Below are positions 31,845-40,239 of a DNA stretch of 64,000 nt, piece by piece. Where the stretch lies: contig NC_007651.1 in assembly GCF_000012365.1 (NCBI RefSeq), positions 3,348,001 through 3,412,000 on the forward strand, given 5' to 3'. A program made the translations under genes and the position numbers. The DNA is from Burkholderia thailandensis E264. Lineage in GTDB: Bacteria; Pseudomonadota; Gammaproteobacteria; Burkholderiales; Burkholderiaceae. Position 1 is the first letter of the stretch. Every line of letters begins with the position of its first letter. The notes under the pieces are model-generated. The model was not told the origin of the DNA. It made no database searches and saw only the letters and a program-made list of their open reading frames with translations.

Positions 31845-32450
31845 ATGACCGAAGTCTCCCCGTCCGACGCCGATATCCTCGCCGCCACCCGCCACTGGCT
31901 GGCGCGCGCGGTGATCGGGCTCAATCTGTGCCCGTTCGCGAAGAGCGTCCATGTGAAGCGGCAGGTCCGCTACGCGATCAGCCGCGCGACGTCGCTCGAA
32001 GCCGCGCTGCCGGATCTCGAAAACGAGCTGCGCCGCCTCGACGGCGCCGATCCCGACGAAATCGACACAACGCTCCTGATCTTTCCGAACGCGTTCGCCG
32101 ATTTCCTCGACTACAACGACGCGCTGTGGTTCGCCGATCGCCTTCTGCAACAGTTGCGCCTCGACGGCACGCTGCAGATCGCAAGCTTCCATCCGCACTA
32201 TCAGTTCGAAGGCACCGAGCCCGACGACATCGAGAACTACACGAACCGCGCGCCGTATCCGATCCTGCACTTGCTGCGGGAGGCGAGCATCGAGCGCGCG
32301 GTCGACGCGTTCCCGGACGCGGCAGACATCTACGCGCGCAACCAGGCGACGATGCGCCGCCTCGGCCACGCGGGCTGGCGCGACTGGATGGCGCGGCGCG
32401 GCGAAGGGGAAGGAGAAGACGGGGACGAAGGCAAGGAGGCCGCGCAGTAA
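31845..32450 (+). CDS. DUF1415 family protein
   Basis: A 201-residue conserved protein of the DUF1415 family. The diagnostic N-terminal block is WLARAVIGLNLCPFAKSV. The central FHPHYQFEGTEPDDIENYTN and NRAPYPILHLLREASIE segments are equally conserved. The conserved Cys, His and Asp/Glu residues suggest an enzyme or metal site, but no activity is known. The last 15 residues are an acidic tail (GEGEGEDGDEGKEAAQ). TACAAT at 31810 could be a -10 box, with no clear -35. Confidence 0.85.
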   Translation: MTEVSPSDADILAATRHWLARAVIGLNLCPFAKSVHVKRQVRYAISRATSLEAALPDLENELRRLDGADPDEIDTTLLIFPNAFADFLDYNDALWFADRLLQQLRLDGTLQIASFHPHYQFEGTEPDDIENYTNRAPYPILHLLREASIERAVDAFPDAADIYARNQATMRRLGHAGWRDWMARRGEGEGEDGDEGKEAAQ

Positions 32451-32510
32451 CGCGCGCCGCGCGAGCGCCCGCGCTTCGCATGCGGTGAACGGCGCGCCAC
32501 GCGCCGGAGG

Positions 32511-33407
32511 TCACGCGCTCGGCGGCCCGGAGTCCGCCGCGGCCGGCTCGGCGCGCGCATCGCCCGTTGCCTGAGCGCCGGGCGCGAAGAAGCGCTCGCG
32601 CAGTTGCGCGAGACCGAACATGTCGAGGATCTCGTTGAGCCGCTCGCTCGGCTTGCGTCGCGGCAGGTTCTTGTATTGCGCGATGATGAGCTCGTTCTTC
32701 ATCGAATGCTCCCAGCCGACGAGCTCGGTCACGCTCACCTGATAGCCGTGCGCCTCGAGCTGCAGGCAGCGCAGCACGTTCGTGATCTGGCTGCCGAACT
32801 CGCGCGTATGCAACGGATGCCGCCACACTTCGGCCAGCGCGTTCGCAAGCGACTTCCCCTTGTTCTTGCGCAGCACGCCCGCGACTTCCGCCTGGCAGCA
32901 CGGCACGAGCACGATGTAGCGCGCGCGCTTGGCGAGCGCGAAGCGGATCGCGTCGTCGGTCGCGGTGTCGCACGCGTGCAGCGCGGTGACGACATCGACC
33001 GTTTCCGGCAATGTCGGTGACGTGATCGAATCGGCCACCGACAGATTCAGGAATGACATCCCGCCGAAGCCGAGCCGCGCGGCGAGTTCGGTCGAGCGCG
33101 CGACGAGTTCCTCGCGCGTTTCGATCCCGTAGATATGCGAACCCGCGTGCGGACGCTCCTTGAAGAACAGGTCGTACAGGATGAAACCGAGATACGACTT
33201 GCCCGCGCCGTGATCGACGAGCGTCACGCCGCCCGTCTCCCGCGCGACGTCCTCGAGCAGCGGCTCGATGAACTGGAACAGGTGATACACCTGCTTCAGC
33301 TTGCGGCGGCTGTCCTGGTTCATCTTGCCGTCGCGCGTCAGGATATGCAGTTCCTTCAGCAGTTCGATCGACTGGTTCGGGCGGATTTCGTAGGTCTTGG
33401 TCGACAT
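32511..33407 (-). CDS. SAM-dependent methyltransferase (Methyltransf_32-like)
   Basis: A 298-residue class I methyltransferase. Motif I reads VTLVDHGAGKSYLGFILYD, the form seen in the Methyltransf_32/METTL25 group rather than in classical small-molecule enzymes. The following acidic residue is in GIETREE, and the HACDTATDDAIRFAL block plus VPCCQAEV are family hallmarks. The substrate is unknown; related eukaryotic proteins act on ribosomal proteins or RNA. The last 30 residues are an Ala/Pro/Gly-rich tail. It is separated by 131 bases from a second methyltransferase upstream on the same strand. Confidence 0.85.
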   Translation of the reverse strand: MSTKTYEIRPNQSIELLKELHILTRDGKMNQDSRRKLKQVYHLFQFIEPLLEDVARETGGVTLVDHGAGKSYLGFILYDLFFKERPHAGSHIYGIETREELVARSTELAARLGFGGMSFLNLSVADSITSPTLPETVDVVTALHACDTATDDAIRFALAKRARYIVLVPCCQAEVAGVLRKNKGKSLANALAEVWRHPLHTREFGSQITNVLRCLQLEAHGYQVSVTELVGWEHSMKNELIIAQYKNLPRRKPSERLNEILDMFGLAQLRERFFAPGAQATGDARAEPAAADSGPPSA

Positions 33408-33538
33408 CGGGAAGCGGGCCGGCGGCCGCGCGAACCGAAGGTCGAGCGGCGGTGGGCGGCGTCAAAGCGTGCGTGGAAGCGTCACAGTTTACCGAAAACC
33501 ACTCGCGCCGCCCTCGGACGCGTGCGGCGAACGGCCCG

Positions 33539-34714
33539 CTAATTGCGGGCGGCAAGCCTCCAGAGCGAAGTCGTCTCGGCGGCGCGCGCGCGGTGCAGCG
33601 GGTCCGTGGGGTCCGACGCCTTCGGGTGCGCGGGCTTCACGTCGTCGCGGCCGACGACGGCAAGGCCCGCCGCGTCGATCCAGCCGAGCAGTTCGTCGCG
33701 CGTGCGCAGGCCGAGATGCTCGGCGAAGTCCGACAGGATCAGCCAGCCTTCGCCGCCCGGCGCGAGATGTGCGGCAAGCCCCGAGAGAAAGCCTCTCAGC
33801 ATCCGGCTGTCCGGATCGTAGACCGCGTATTCGAGCGGCGAGCTCGGCCGCGCGGGCACCCACGGCGGATTGCAGACGACGAGCGGCGCGCGCCCGTCGG
33901 GAAACAGATCGGCTTCGACGATCTCGACCTGCTGCGCGTAACCGAGCCGCGCGACATTTTCCGCCGCGCACGCGAGCGCGCGCTTGTCCTGATCGGTCGC
34001 GACGACGCGCTCGACGCCGCGCGACGCAAGCACCGCGGCAAGCACGCCCGTGCCGACGCCGATGTCGAACGCAAGCGATGTCGACGGCAGCGGCGCGCGC
34101 GCGACGAGCTCGACGTACTCGCCGCGCACGGGCGAGAACACGCCGTAGTGCGGATGAATCCGCTCCCCGCCGAGCGCGGCGACCGGCACGCCCTTCTTGC
34201 GCCATTCGTGCGCGCCGACGATGCCGAGCAACTCGCGCAGCGACGCGATCGAGCGCTCGCCGCCCGCGCCGTACGCCTCCTCGCACGCGGCGCGCAGATC
34301 CGGCGCGCGGCGCAGCGCGATCGAATAGTCGGCCTCGAGCGGGATCAGCAGCATGCCGAGCGTGCGGGCGCGCTGCGCCTGCGCCATCCGATGGAGATTG
34401 AACGCGTCGCCGGGCGCCGCGGCAGGCTTGGCCTTCTTCGGCCTGCGCTCGATGCGGCGCGCGAGCGCCTGCAACAGCTGGCGCGCGTTCTGGAAATCGC
34501 CTTGCCAGACGAGCGACGTGCCTTCGCACGCAAGGCGATACGCAATGTCGGCCGTCGTGCGATCGTCGGCCACGACCGCGCGGCGCGGCGGCGGCGAACC
34601 GGCTTCCGAGCGCCAGCGGGCGACGTGCTCGACGCCGTCGGCGTCGGTCCAATGAAATTCGGGAAAGGCAGTCACGAGAAATCGGGATACGTTGATCGGC
34701 AGGCGGCGCGACAC
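33539..34714 (-). CDS. Class I SAM-dependent methyltransferase with NPPW motif
   Basis: A protein of up to 391 residues. The C-terminal catalytic domain has motif I AFDIGVGTGVLAAVLASRG and motif IV VVCNPPWVPA, which mark it as an N-methyltransferase of the HemK/RlmG type, acting on a protein glutamine or an RNA/DNA base amino group. The N-terminal 190 residues contain a helical region with a Lys/Arg patch (RRIERRPKKAKP). The start is uncertain: GTG at 34714 gives the longest product and GTG at 34675 is also possible. Neither has a good ribosome site. Confidence 0.82.
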   Translation of the reverse strand: MSRRLPINVSRFLVTAFPEFHWTDADGVEHVARWRSEAGSPPPRRAVVADDRTTADIAYRLACEGTSLVWQGDFQNARQLLQALARRIERRPKKAKPAAAPGDAFNLHRMAQAQRARTLGMLLIPLEADYSIALRRAPDLRAACEEAYGAGGERSIASLRELLGIVGAHEWRKKGVPVAALGGERIHPHYGVFSPVRGEYVELVARAPLPSTSLAFDIGVGTGVLAAVLASRGVERVVATDQDKRALACAAENVARLGYAQQVEIVEADLFPDGRAPLVVCNPPWVPARPSSPLEYAVYDPDSRMLRGFLSGLAAHLAPGGEGWLILSDFAEHLGLRTRDELLGWIDAAGLAVVGRDDVKPAHPKASDPTDPLHRARAAETTSLWRLAARN

Positions 34715-35364
34715 GCCGCGGACGACACAGTACCGCGCTTTGCGACCCGCAGCAAAAGGCGGCCCGTGCGGGCCCCGTCATTCGCCTCCCGGCCCTCGAC
34801 CTCATCGCGAACGGAACGAGGTACGCACACCTGCCGCCGCGCACGGAATCGACGGCAAGCAAGCGTCGGCGCGAGACTCGCGATCCGATCGCGACGTGAA
34901 TCGACGCGGCTGACCGGCGGCCGCGCGCACGCGCGTGACCACACTCCGGACGGCTGGAACAGCGCCGCGCGTCACTTCCCCTGCGCGTCGAACCAGCCGG
35001 ACCCGCCGAACTCGACCATCACGATCGGTTTCCCCCGTCCTGATTCGCCGCCACCTGATCGTTCGCGCACATCACCGCGAGCCCGTCGCGCGGACCCACG
35101 ACTTCGGCATCGGATAGTGAGGATCGGTCACGCAAGCCAGATCGGCGCGCACGCGCATTGCATCAATCGTCATGGATTCTCCCGAGCCTCGGAAGATCGA
35201 ATTCACCTTCCTCTTGCTCGGCATGCGCGCCGCACGAACAAGATGCGTCCGCCTGATCGGACTCCGAACAATTTTCCCAAAGCGGCGGGCAGCGGGGTGC
35301 ACACCGCCGCTCCCAAGACACGCTCGAGCATTCAGGATTTCGAACGATGTCGGATTGGCACGCG
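34715..35364. other. Region with a decayed gene
   Basis: 650 bases without an intact gene. The only coding signal is the frameshifted remnant at 34972-35173; the rest shows nothing I can name. Confidence 0.45.
34972..35173 (-). pseudogene. Frameshifted remnant of a small gene (about 67 aa)
   Basis: A start codon with a GGGAGA ribosome site at 35173 opens a frame reading MTIDAMRVRADLACVTDPHY. Just after it the coding sense continues one frame over as DAEVVGPRDGLAVMCANDQV, then again one frame over as KPIVMVEFGGSGWFDAQGK and a stop at 34972. Two single-base losses, one near the CCG after HY and one in the G-run near 35042, explain both shifts. Restoring them gives exactly 68 codons (202 plus 2 bases). 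The family is unknown. Confidence 0.5.
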
Positions 35365-35871
35365 CTAGCGTCCGTCCGTGTAGCCCGACGACGAAGCGGG
35401 TAAGCTCAGCGTGCCCGAATCGGAGAAGCGCACGCTACCGAACAATCCGCCCGCGAGCTTGCCGCGCAGCACATAAGGCAGCTTGCCGGATTCCGTCGCG
35501 TCCGCGAGTCCGAACGCCTGCCGCGCCGCCGCGAACGCGGACACCGTGACCGGCACGCTCAGCACTTGCTCGCCGAAACGCGGCACCGTGCCCCGCGCGT
35601 CACTCACGCCGCTCGCGAACGGCCGTCCATTCAGTTCGAGATCGAGCGCGACGCCGTCGTAGTCGATCGGCGCATCGTTCGGGTTCTGCAGCCGCAGCTT
35701 CACGTCGAAGCGCATCTCGAGCCCCTGCCCGGCGAGCGGCTCGATGCCGACGACGCTCACGCGCACGGGATCGCGCGCGGTCAGCGCCGCGCACCCGCCC
35801 AGCGCGAGCAGCACGGCGAGCGCGGCAAACAACAGTCCAACGAACGAGCGGGTACTGTGCCAGACACGCAT
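35365..35871 (-). CDS. LEA type 2 (WHy-domain) lipoprotein
   Basis: A 168-residue precursor. Residues 1-26 form a lipoprotein signal ending in the lipobox LGGC (ALLALGGCAAL). The rest is a single water-stress/WHy-like domain: VVGIEPLAGQGLEMRFDVKL, then RLQNPNDAPIDYDGVALDLE, whose NPN motif is the family mark, and FGEQVLSVPVTVSA. Bacterial members are envelope proteins of uncertain role, linked to desiccation or stress. The ATG at 35871 is chosen because it starts the signal peptide and has an AGGA ribosome site; the upstream frame is Arg-rich noise. Confidence 0.85.
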   Translation of the reverse strand: MRVWHSTRSFVGLLFAALAVLLALGGCAALTARDPVRVSVVGIEPLAGQGLEMRFDVKLRLQNPNDAPIDYDGVALDLELNGRPFASGVSDARGTVPRFGEQVLSVPVTVSAFAAARQAFGLADATESGKLPYVLRGKLAGGLFGSVRFSDSGTLSLPASSSGYTDGR

Positions 35872-36473
35872 TGACGACGATCCTCGAAACAGGGGCGGGA
35901 GCCGCCATTCTAACCAGCGCGTGCGCGACGCACACGGAACCGCCCGTGCACCACCCGGCACGCAACTCCAATCTTTCGTAGTTCAGCGATCGACTTCCCG
36001 CACGCTTTGCACGGGCACTACGAATATTCAATCAACATCATTCCCGAATTAAACATTTCGAAAATGAAATTTGAAGAAGGAATCTAAAAAACACTTCTCA
36101 TCAAATTTTTTTTGATTCCTTTACGTTAATCCATCAAGTATATTGAGCCATCTTTCGAATCACCCGACATTCCTTAAGGCAGCTTGACGAAGCTGACGTT
36201 CCGCCTGGAGAGGAGCGGACGGCCTTCGCCCCGCCAAATGGGATCGCATGGGCGACGAAGGCCGCCGGACGCGCACTCCGCCGCGCCGGCCATCATTCAC
36301 AAACCAGAATCAAAAGGGGGCACCCAATCATGATTATCTTCACGTAATAAATCCGCAATCTTCTCGAATATAAACGGAGTAATTCATTTCGCCATCGATT
36401 GATGGCGAAGGAGAACTATTACCCGTCGAATTCATGCAGGACCGAACGATTTCTTTTCAATTCGAGGTTCAGT
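35872..36473. other. AT-rich upstream region of the M1 peptidase
   Basis: About 600 bases, much of it (36030-36180 and 36330-36470) far more AT-rich than the rest of the window, with long A and T runs. It probably carries the promoter of the M1 peptidase and possible H-NS-type silencing sites. Hairpins near 36181-36264 are listed separately. No gene is seen. Confidence 0.5.
36181..36264 (+). other. Two stem-loops in the M1 peptidase leader
   Basis: AGCTT / AAGCT around a GACG loop (36181-36194), then CGGCCTTCG (36220-36228) paired with CGAAGGCCG (36256-36264) across 27 bases. This GC-rich island is flanked by AT-rich DNA. It could be an RNA leader element or a small RNA; there is no T-run to make it a terminator. 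Confidence 0.35.
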
Positions 36474-38624
36474 ATGTGGATAAACAATCGTAGATTGCGA
36501 TATCTGTCTCTGCTCGGCGCGCTCGCGCTCGCCGCCTGCGGCGGCGACGACGGCGGCACCGGCTCGGCCGTGTCGCTCGGCGCCGCGCACAGCCCGTCGA
36601 ACGGCGCGAACGGCAACGCGGCCGCGCCTGCCGCCGCGGTCGACAAAAGCACGAAACCCGTCGAAATGCCCGACACCGTCGTGCCCGTCAACTACAAGCT
36701 CTGGTTCCGCCCGAACGCGGACCTGAATCAATTCAGCGGCCGCGCGGACGTCGAGATCAAGGTGCTCAAGCCCGTCAACGCGATCGTCGTCGCGGGCCAC
36801 CGAATCCAGTTCGCGAACGGCAAGATCACGCTGCAGCCCGGCAACGTGCAGTTGATCGCGACGCCGCAGGACAAGGGCGACTTCTATCAACTGCGTCCCG
36901 CGAGCGGCCAGATCGCTCCGGGCAACTACTCGCTGCACATGGAGTGGCAAGGCATCATCAACTTCAAGTCGTATGACGACCCTGTCAATCACACGGGCGG
37001 CAGTTGCGGCAACGATCCGTATCCGGGCTGCTCCGCGGCCGAAGGCATCTTCCGCGTGGACCTGAAGAGCACCGACGGCACGACGAGCGGCGCGATTCTC
37101 ACGCAGGGCGAAACGAACCTGTCGCGTCAATGGTTCCCGGGCTGGGACGAGCCAGCGTTCCGGCCGACCTATGAAGTGACTGCCGAGGTGCCGCAGGCAT
37201 GGCGCGTCGTGTCGAACGCGGCCGAATTGCCGTCGGTGAACGTCGGCGGCGGTTACAAGCTGGTGTCGTTCGAGAAGACGCCGCCGATGCCGTCGTATCT
37301 GCTGTTCTTCGGCGGCGGCCTGTTCGACGTGCTCGAAGACGACTTCTCGAGCCCGCTGCCGGACGGCCGCGGTCTGCACCTGCGCATCTTCACGCCGCCC
37401 GGCATGCGCGAATGGGCACGCCCCGCGATGCAGCGCACGAAGCAGGCGCTCGATTACTACTATCGCTACACCGGCATTGCGCTGCCGCTCAAGAAGTTCG
37501 ACACGGTCGCCGCGAACGACGCGTTCAAGGAGCAGAAGGACCTGAACTTCGGCGGCATGGAGAACTGGGGCTCGATTCTCGAGTTCGCCGACGATATCCT
37601 GCCCGAACCGGGCAAGCCGATGTCGCGCTACGGCAACCAGGTGCTCACGCACGAAGTCGCGCACCAATGGTTCGGCGATCTCGTGACGACGGACTGGTGG
37701 GACGACGTTTGGCTGAACGAATCGTTCGCGCGCTTCTTCGAAACGAAGACGACGATCCAGTTCTTCCCGGACGAGTTCAACTGGCTCGATCACATCAAGT
37801 CCAAGTATCGCGTGATCAACAAGGACATCAGCGCGGACGCGTTCCCGATTCAACCGAACTTCAACGGCTGGGCGTCGAACGACTTCGTCATAAGCGCGAG
37901 TTCGTTCGTCTATAACAAGGGCGGCATGGTGCTGAAGATGCTCGAGGGCTATCTCGGCGAGCAGACGCTGCGCAAGGGCCTTCAGCAGTACCTGAACGAC
38001 TATGCGTTCGGAAACGGCACGCCGAAGCGTCTGTGGGATGCGCTCTCCGCCGCAAGCGGCCAGCAGGTCGGCCCGATCGGCGACAGCTTCGTGCGCCAGA
38101 CCGGCGTGCCGCTGCTGACGCTCGACACGCAGTGCGATCTGACGAAGAACCAGAACGTCGTCACGCTCAAGCAGTCGCCGTTCCCGAACAAGAACAAGTA
38201 TCCGGGTGCGCAGTGGACGATCCCCGTCACGCTCGCGTACGGCGACGGCCTCGTCAATCGCAAGACGCTCGCGCTGAAGGATACGCAGACGCAGATCCGT
38301 CTCGACGGCTGCTCCGCCGTCGTCGCGAATCCCAGCGGGTTCGACTACTACGTGACGAACTACAGCGATGCCGCGTGGAGCGCGCTCCTCACGCAGATCA
38401 ACGCGTCGACGGACCCGGTGCTGCTGCTGAACCTGAAGAGCGAGGCTGCACTGCTCGTCGCGTCGAATCTCGCGCCGCCTTCGCGCGAAACGAGCATCTC
38501 GTCGATCAATTCGCCGGCTGCGATGAAGCTGCGCCAGGTGCCGTCGATCCTCGAAACGCCGAAAGAACGTCCGCAACTGCGTTACCAAGGCCAGTTCACG
38601 CCGCGGCAACAGCGGACGGAATAA
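36474..38624 (+). CDS. M1-family aminopeptidase, lipoprotein
   Basis: A 716-residue zinc aminopeptidase. The signal YLSLLGALALAAC has lipobox C22 followed by Gly, so outer-membrane anchoring is likely. A low-complexity linker runs to about residue 60. The M1 core shows the exopeptidase motif GGMEN (360-364; usually GAMEN) and the zinc site HEVAHQWF (H393, E394, H397) with the third ligand E416 in WLNESFA. The C-terminal domain is shorter than in PepN. ATG 36474 is supported by GAGG upstream; the frame is open 25 codons earlier but lacks sense. It lies 1 kb upstream of the peptide genes, on the same strand. Confidence 0.9.
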   Translation: MWINNRRLRYLSLLGALALAACGGDDGGTGSAVSLGAAHSPSNGANGNAAAPAAAVDKSTKPVEMPDTVVPVNYKLWFRPNADLNQFSGRADVEIKVLKPVNAIVVAGHRIQFANGKITLQPGNVQLIATPQDKGDFYQLRPASGQIAPGNYSLHMEWQGIINFKSYDDPVNHTGGSCGNDPYPGCSAAEGIFRVDLKSTDGTTSGAILTQGETNLSRQWFPGWDEPAFRPTYEVTAEVPQAWRVVSNAAELPSVNVGGGYKLVSFEKTPPMPSYLLFFGGGLFDVLEDDFSSPLPDGRGLHLRIFTPPGMREWARPAMQRTKQALDYYYRYTGIALPLKKFDTVAANDAFKEQKDLNFGGMENWGSILEFADDILPEPGKPMSRYGNQVLTHEVAHQWFGDLVTTDWWDDVWLNESFARFFETKTTIQFFPDEFNWLDHIKSKYRVINKDISADAFPIQPNFNGWASNDFVISASSFVYNKGGMVLKMLEGYLGEQTLRKGLQQYLNDYAFGNGTPKRLWDALSAASGQQVGPIGDSFVRQTGVPLLTLDTQCDLTKNQNVVTLKQSPFPNKNKYPGAQWTIPVTLAYGDGLVNRKTLALKDTQTQIRLDGCSAVVANPSGFDYYVTNYSDAAWSALLTQINASTDPVLLLNLKSEAALLVASNLAPPSRETSISSINSPAAMKLRQVPSILETPKERPQLRYQGQFTPRQQRTE

Positions 38625-39667
38625 GCGGCTCGCGAACGTCGCCGCCTGCGTCGTCCGTCGTCGTGCTGCATGCGACGACGGAAAACACGAAGCGGCGACG
38701 CACGTTGCGATGCGCACCATGCGGGCCTCCAACCGGAGGCCCGTTCTTATTTTCGCCGCCTCGTCGAAAATGACGTTCGAGCGGCGCATCGACACGGAAC
38801 GAACACGCACCTTCTTCGAGCACGATTCGGTTCGGCGCCTCATCTTTTTTCGGAATGCGATCTTATTTTTAAAGTATTTAACAATCGCTTCCGTGACAGG
38901 CAAATTGAATCGATTCGACGTTCGTTCGGCCACTCAATCGAATACTCCCACTACGCGCGCGTCACGGTGCGAACACACGGCAACGCGTGTCGACGCGCAT
39001 CCGCGCGGATCGCGCGGCCGGCGCACGCGCGCATGCGCGATTCCGTTCATGCCCAATCTCGAATAGCCCGATCACTAGAACTTCTTCATCGCATTCCTTG
39101 ACGTGATCTAAACATCGATTGATCCAGCCCTAGCGCACTACGATGATGAGTACGCTACCGAACTTAAAAGTTCAATCCGACCTTTGATAATTGCCCCACG
39201 ACGACGCGAGCATCCAAACACGCCGCCAGTCGTTACGAATTGAACTCGCTGAACCTGCGCAACCGTGTTCATGCGATCGCGCGATGCGCAGTACGACAGG
39301 CGCGTCGCGATCGGTCGATACGCGTTGTCTCCGGCTCGGCGCCGTTCGTCGGCGATCGATCCGTTGCTCGACGACGAACGAACGTTGCCACTCATCCAAC
39401 AAGCAAGCTCGGGGGCCGATTGATGACGAAGGCAGGGGAAAACAGCGTGGATCAAGCATTCGCGCATCGCGACTCGCGTCGACGATGCGCCGGACACAAG
39501 GACGACTCGACCATCGAGCGCCTCGAATGGATCGGCGCACACCGCATCGACCCACTCGCCTCGACGAGCAATCGTCAATGACCGGATTGATTTGCAGCGC
39601 TTCGTCAACGGCGTCGCAGATCTGCCCCGCCAGATGGGCCATCTGGCAATTAAATCGGAGTAAGGCA
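38625..39667. other. Long intergenic upstream of the peptide genes
   Basis: About 1,040 bases with no supported gene. It holds the M1 peptidase terminator, an AT-rich block (38820-38960) and a mixed stretch (39050-39200) where a promoter for the peptide genes is likely. TTGACG at 39098 resembles a -35 box, but no good -10 follows at 16-18 bases. Long frames on either strand here are Arg/Ser-rich and unconvincing. Confidence 0.45.
38722..38748 (+). terminator. Terminator after the M1 peptidase
   Basis: Perfect 9-base stem CGGGCCTCC / GGAGGCCCG with an AACC loop, followed by TTCTTATTTT. Confidence 0.85.
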
Positions 39668-39916
39668 ATGCAAGAACTCAATCAACAGGAAATCGATCTC
39701 GTCGGCGGCGCTGCGGTCGGCGGCGGCCTGATCGGCGCGCTCACGGGCCTCGTCGGCGTGTACGGCAAGGGCCTGTATGACGTCGGCGCAGCCGTCACCG
39801 ACACGCTCGCCGGCGGCCTCATCGGCGCGATCCAGATCATCGGCGGCACGGCAGTCGGCGTGGTTGGCGGCGCCATCGGCGGCATCGTCGACGGCATCTC
39901 CCAAGGCGGCCTGTAA
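39668..39916 (+). CDS. Double-glycine leader peptide precursor A (class IIb-like bacteriocin)
   Basis: An 82-residue precursor. Residues 1-14, MQELNQQEIDLVGG, form a double-glycine leader of the kind cut by C39 peptidase transporters; leaders of colicin V-type microcins and of class IIb bacteriocins (lactobin/cerein group) share the M-x-E-L-N-x-x-E-[IL] pattern. The 68-residue core has 22 glycines, no cysteine, and repeated GxxxG motifs (GGLIG twice, GGAIG, GIVDG) typical of helix pairing in two-peptide bacteriocins. It is hydrophobic with a slight negative charge. Ribosome site GGAG lies 7 bases upstream. The partner peptide gene follows after 101 bases, and the matching exporter is downstream. 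The bacteriocin role is inferred. Confidence 0.82.
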   Translation: MQELNQQEIDLVGGAAVGGGLIGALTGLVGVYGKGLYDVGAAVTDTLAGGLIGAIQIIGGTAVGVVGGAIGGIVDGISQGGL

Positions 39917-39942
39917 ATCGGCGTGGTCAATCGAACGAGTTA

Positions 39943-39960
39943 GAGCCGCCTCACCGGCTC
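39943..39960 (+). other. Hairpin between the two peptide genes
   Basis: GAGCCG / CGGCTC with a CCTCAC loop and no following T-run. It may stabilise the upstream message or partly stall transcription, but does not look like a full terminator. Confidence 0.4.
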
Positions 39961-40017
39961 GCCCTGCCGATTGACCAGAGCGTCGAACTTCAATTCTCGA
40001 TATTTAGGATAACTACC

Positions 40018-40239
40018 ATGCAAGAACTCAACCAACAGGAAATCGATCTCGTCGGCGGCGCCGGCCTCCTGACCGGCATCGTTCTGGGCGCGCAAAATGT
40101 CATCAGCGCGCTCGGCGCGGGTGCGTACAACTTCGGCGTGAACCTGACCGACACGGTCGGCCTGCTGGCCATCGGCCTCGTCAACGGCGTCAAGGAAGTC
40201 GTCGACGGCACGGCGAACGTGCTGACGGGCGGCAACTAA
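40018..40239 (+). CDS. Double-glycine leader peptide precursor B (class IIb-like bacteriocin)
   Basis: A 73-residue precursor whose leader is identical to that of precursor A (MQELNQQEIDLVGG; the 42 leader bases differ at one silent position). The 59-residue core is Cys-free, with GxxxG motifs GIVLG and GLVNG. Aligned without gaps to A, both have G35, Y37, G40 and T44-D45-T46. The two then diverge: B ends in a more polar VKEVVDGTANVLTGGN. AGGAT lies 7 bases upstream of the ATG. Two such paralogous peptides in tandem suggest a two-component bacteriocin. A signalling or host-directed role is an alternative. Confidence 0.82.
   Translation: MQELNQQEIDLVGGAGLLTGIVLGAQNVISALGAGAYNFGVNLTDTVGLLAIGLVNGVKEVVDGTANVLTGGN

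Noticed and set aside
39098..39126. Sigma-70 promoter TTGACG for the peptide genes
   Set aside because: The -35 is good, but bases 16-18 downstream (GATCCA region) do not resemble a -10 box.
39138..39668. 176-codon minus-strand frame upstream of peptide A, considered as an immunity or regulator gene
   Set aside because: No membrane span, helix-turn-helix or ribosome site; Ser/Arg-rich and interrupted in feel; overlaps the likely promoter region.
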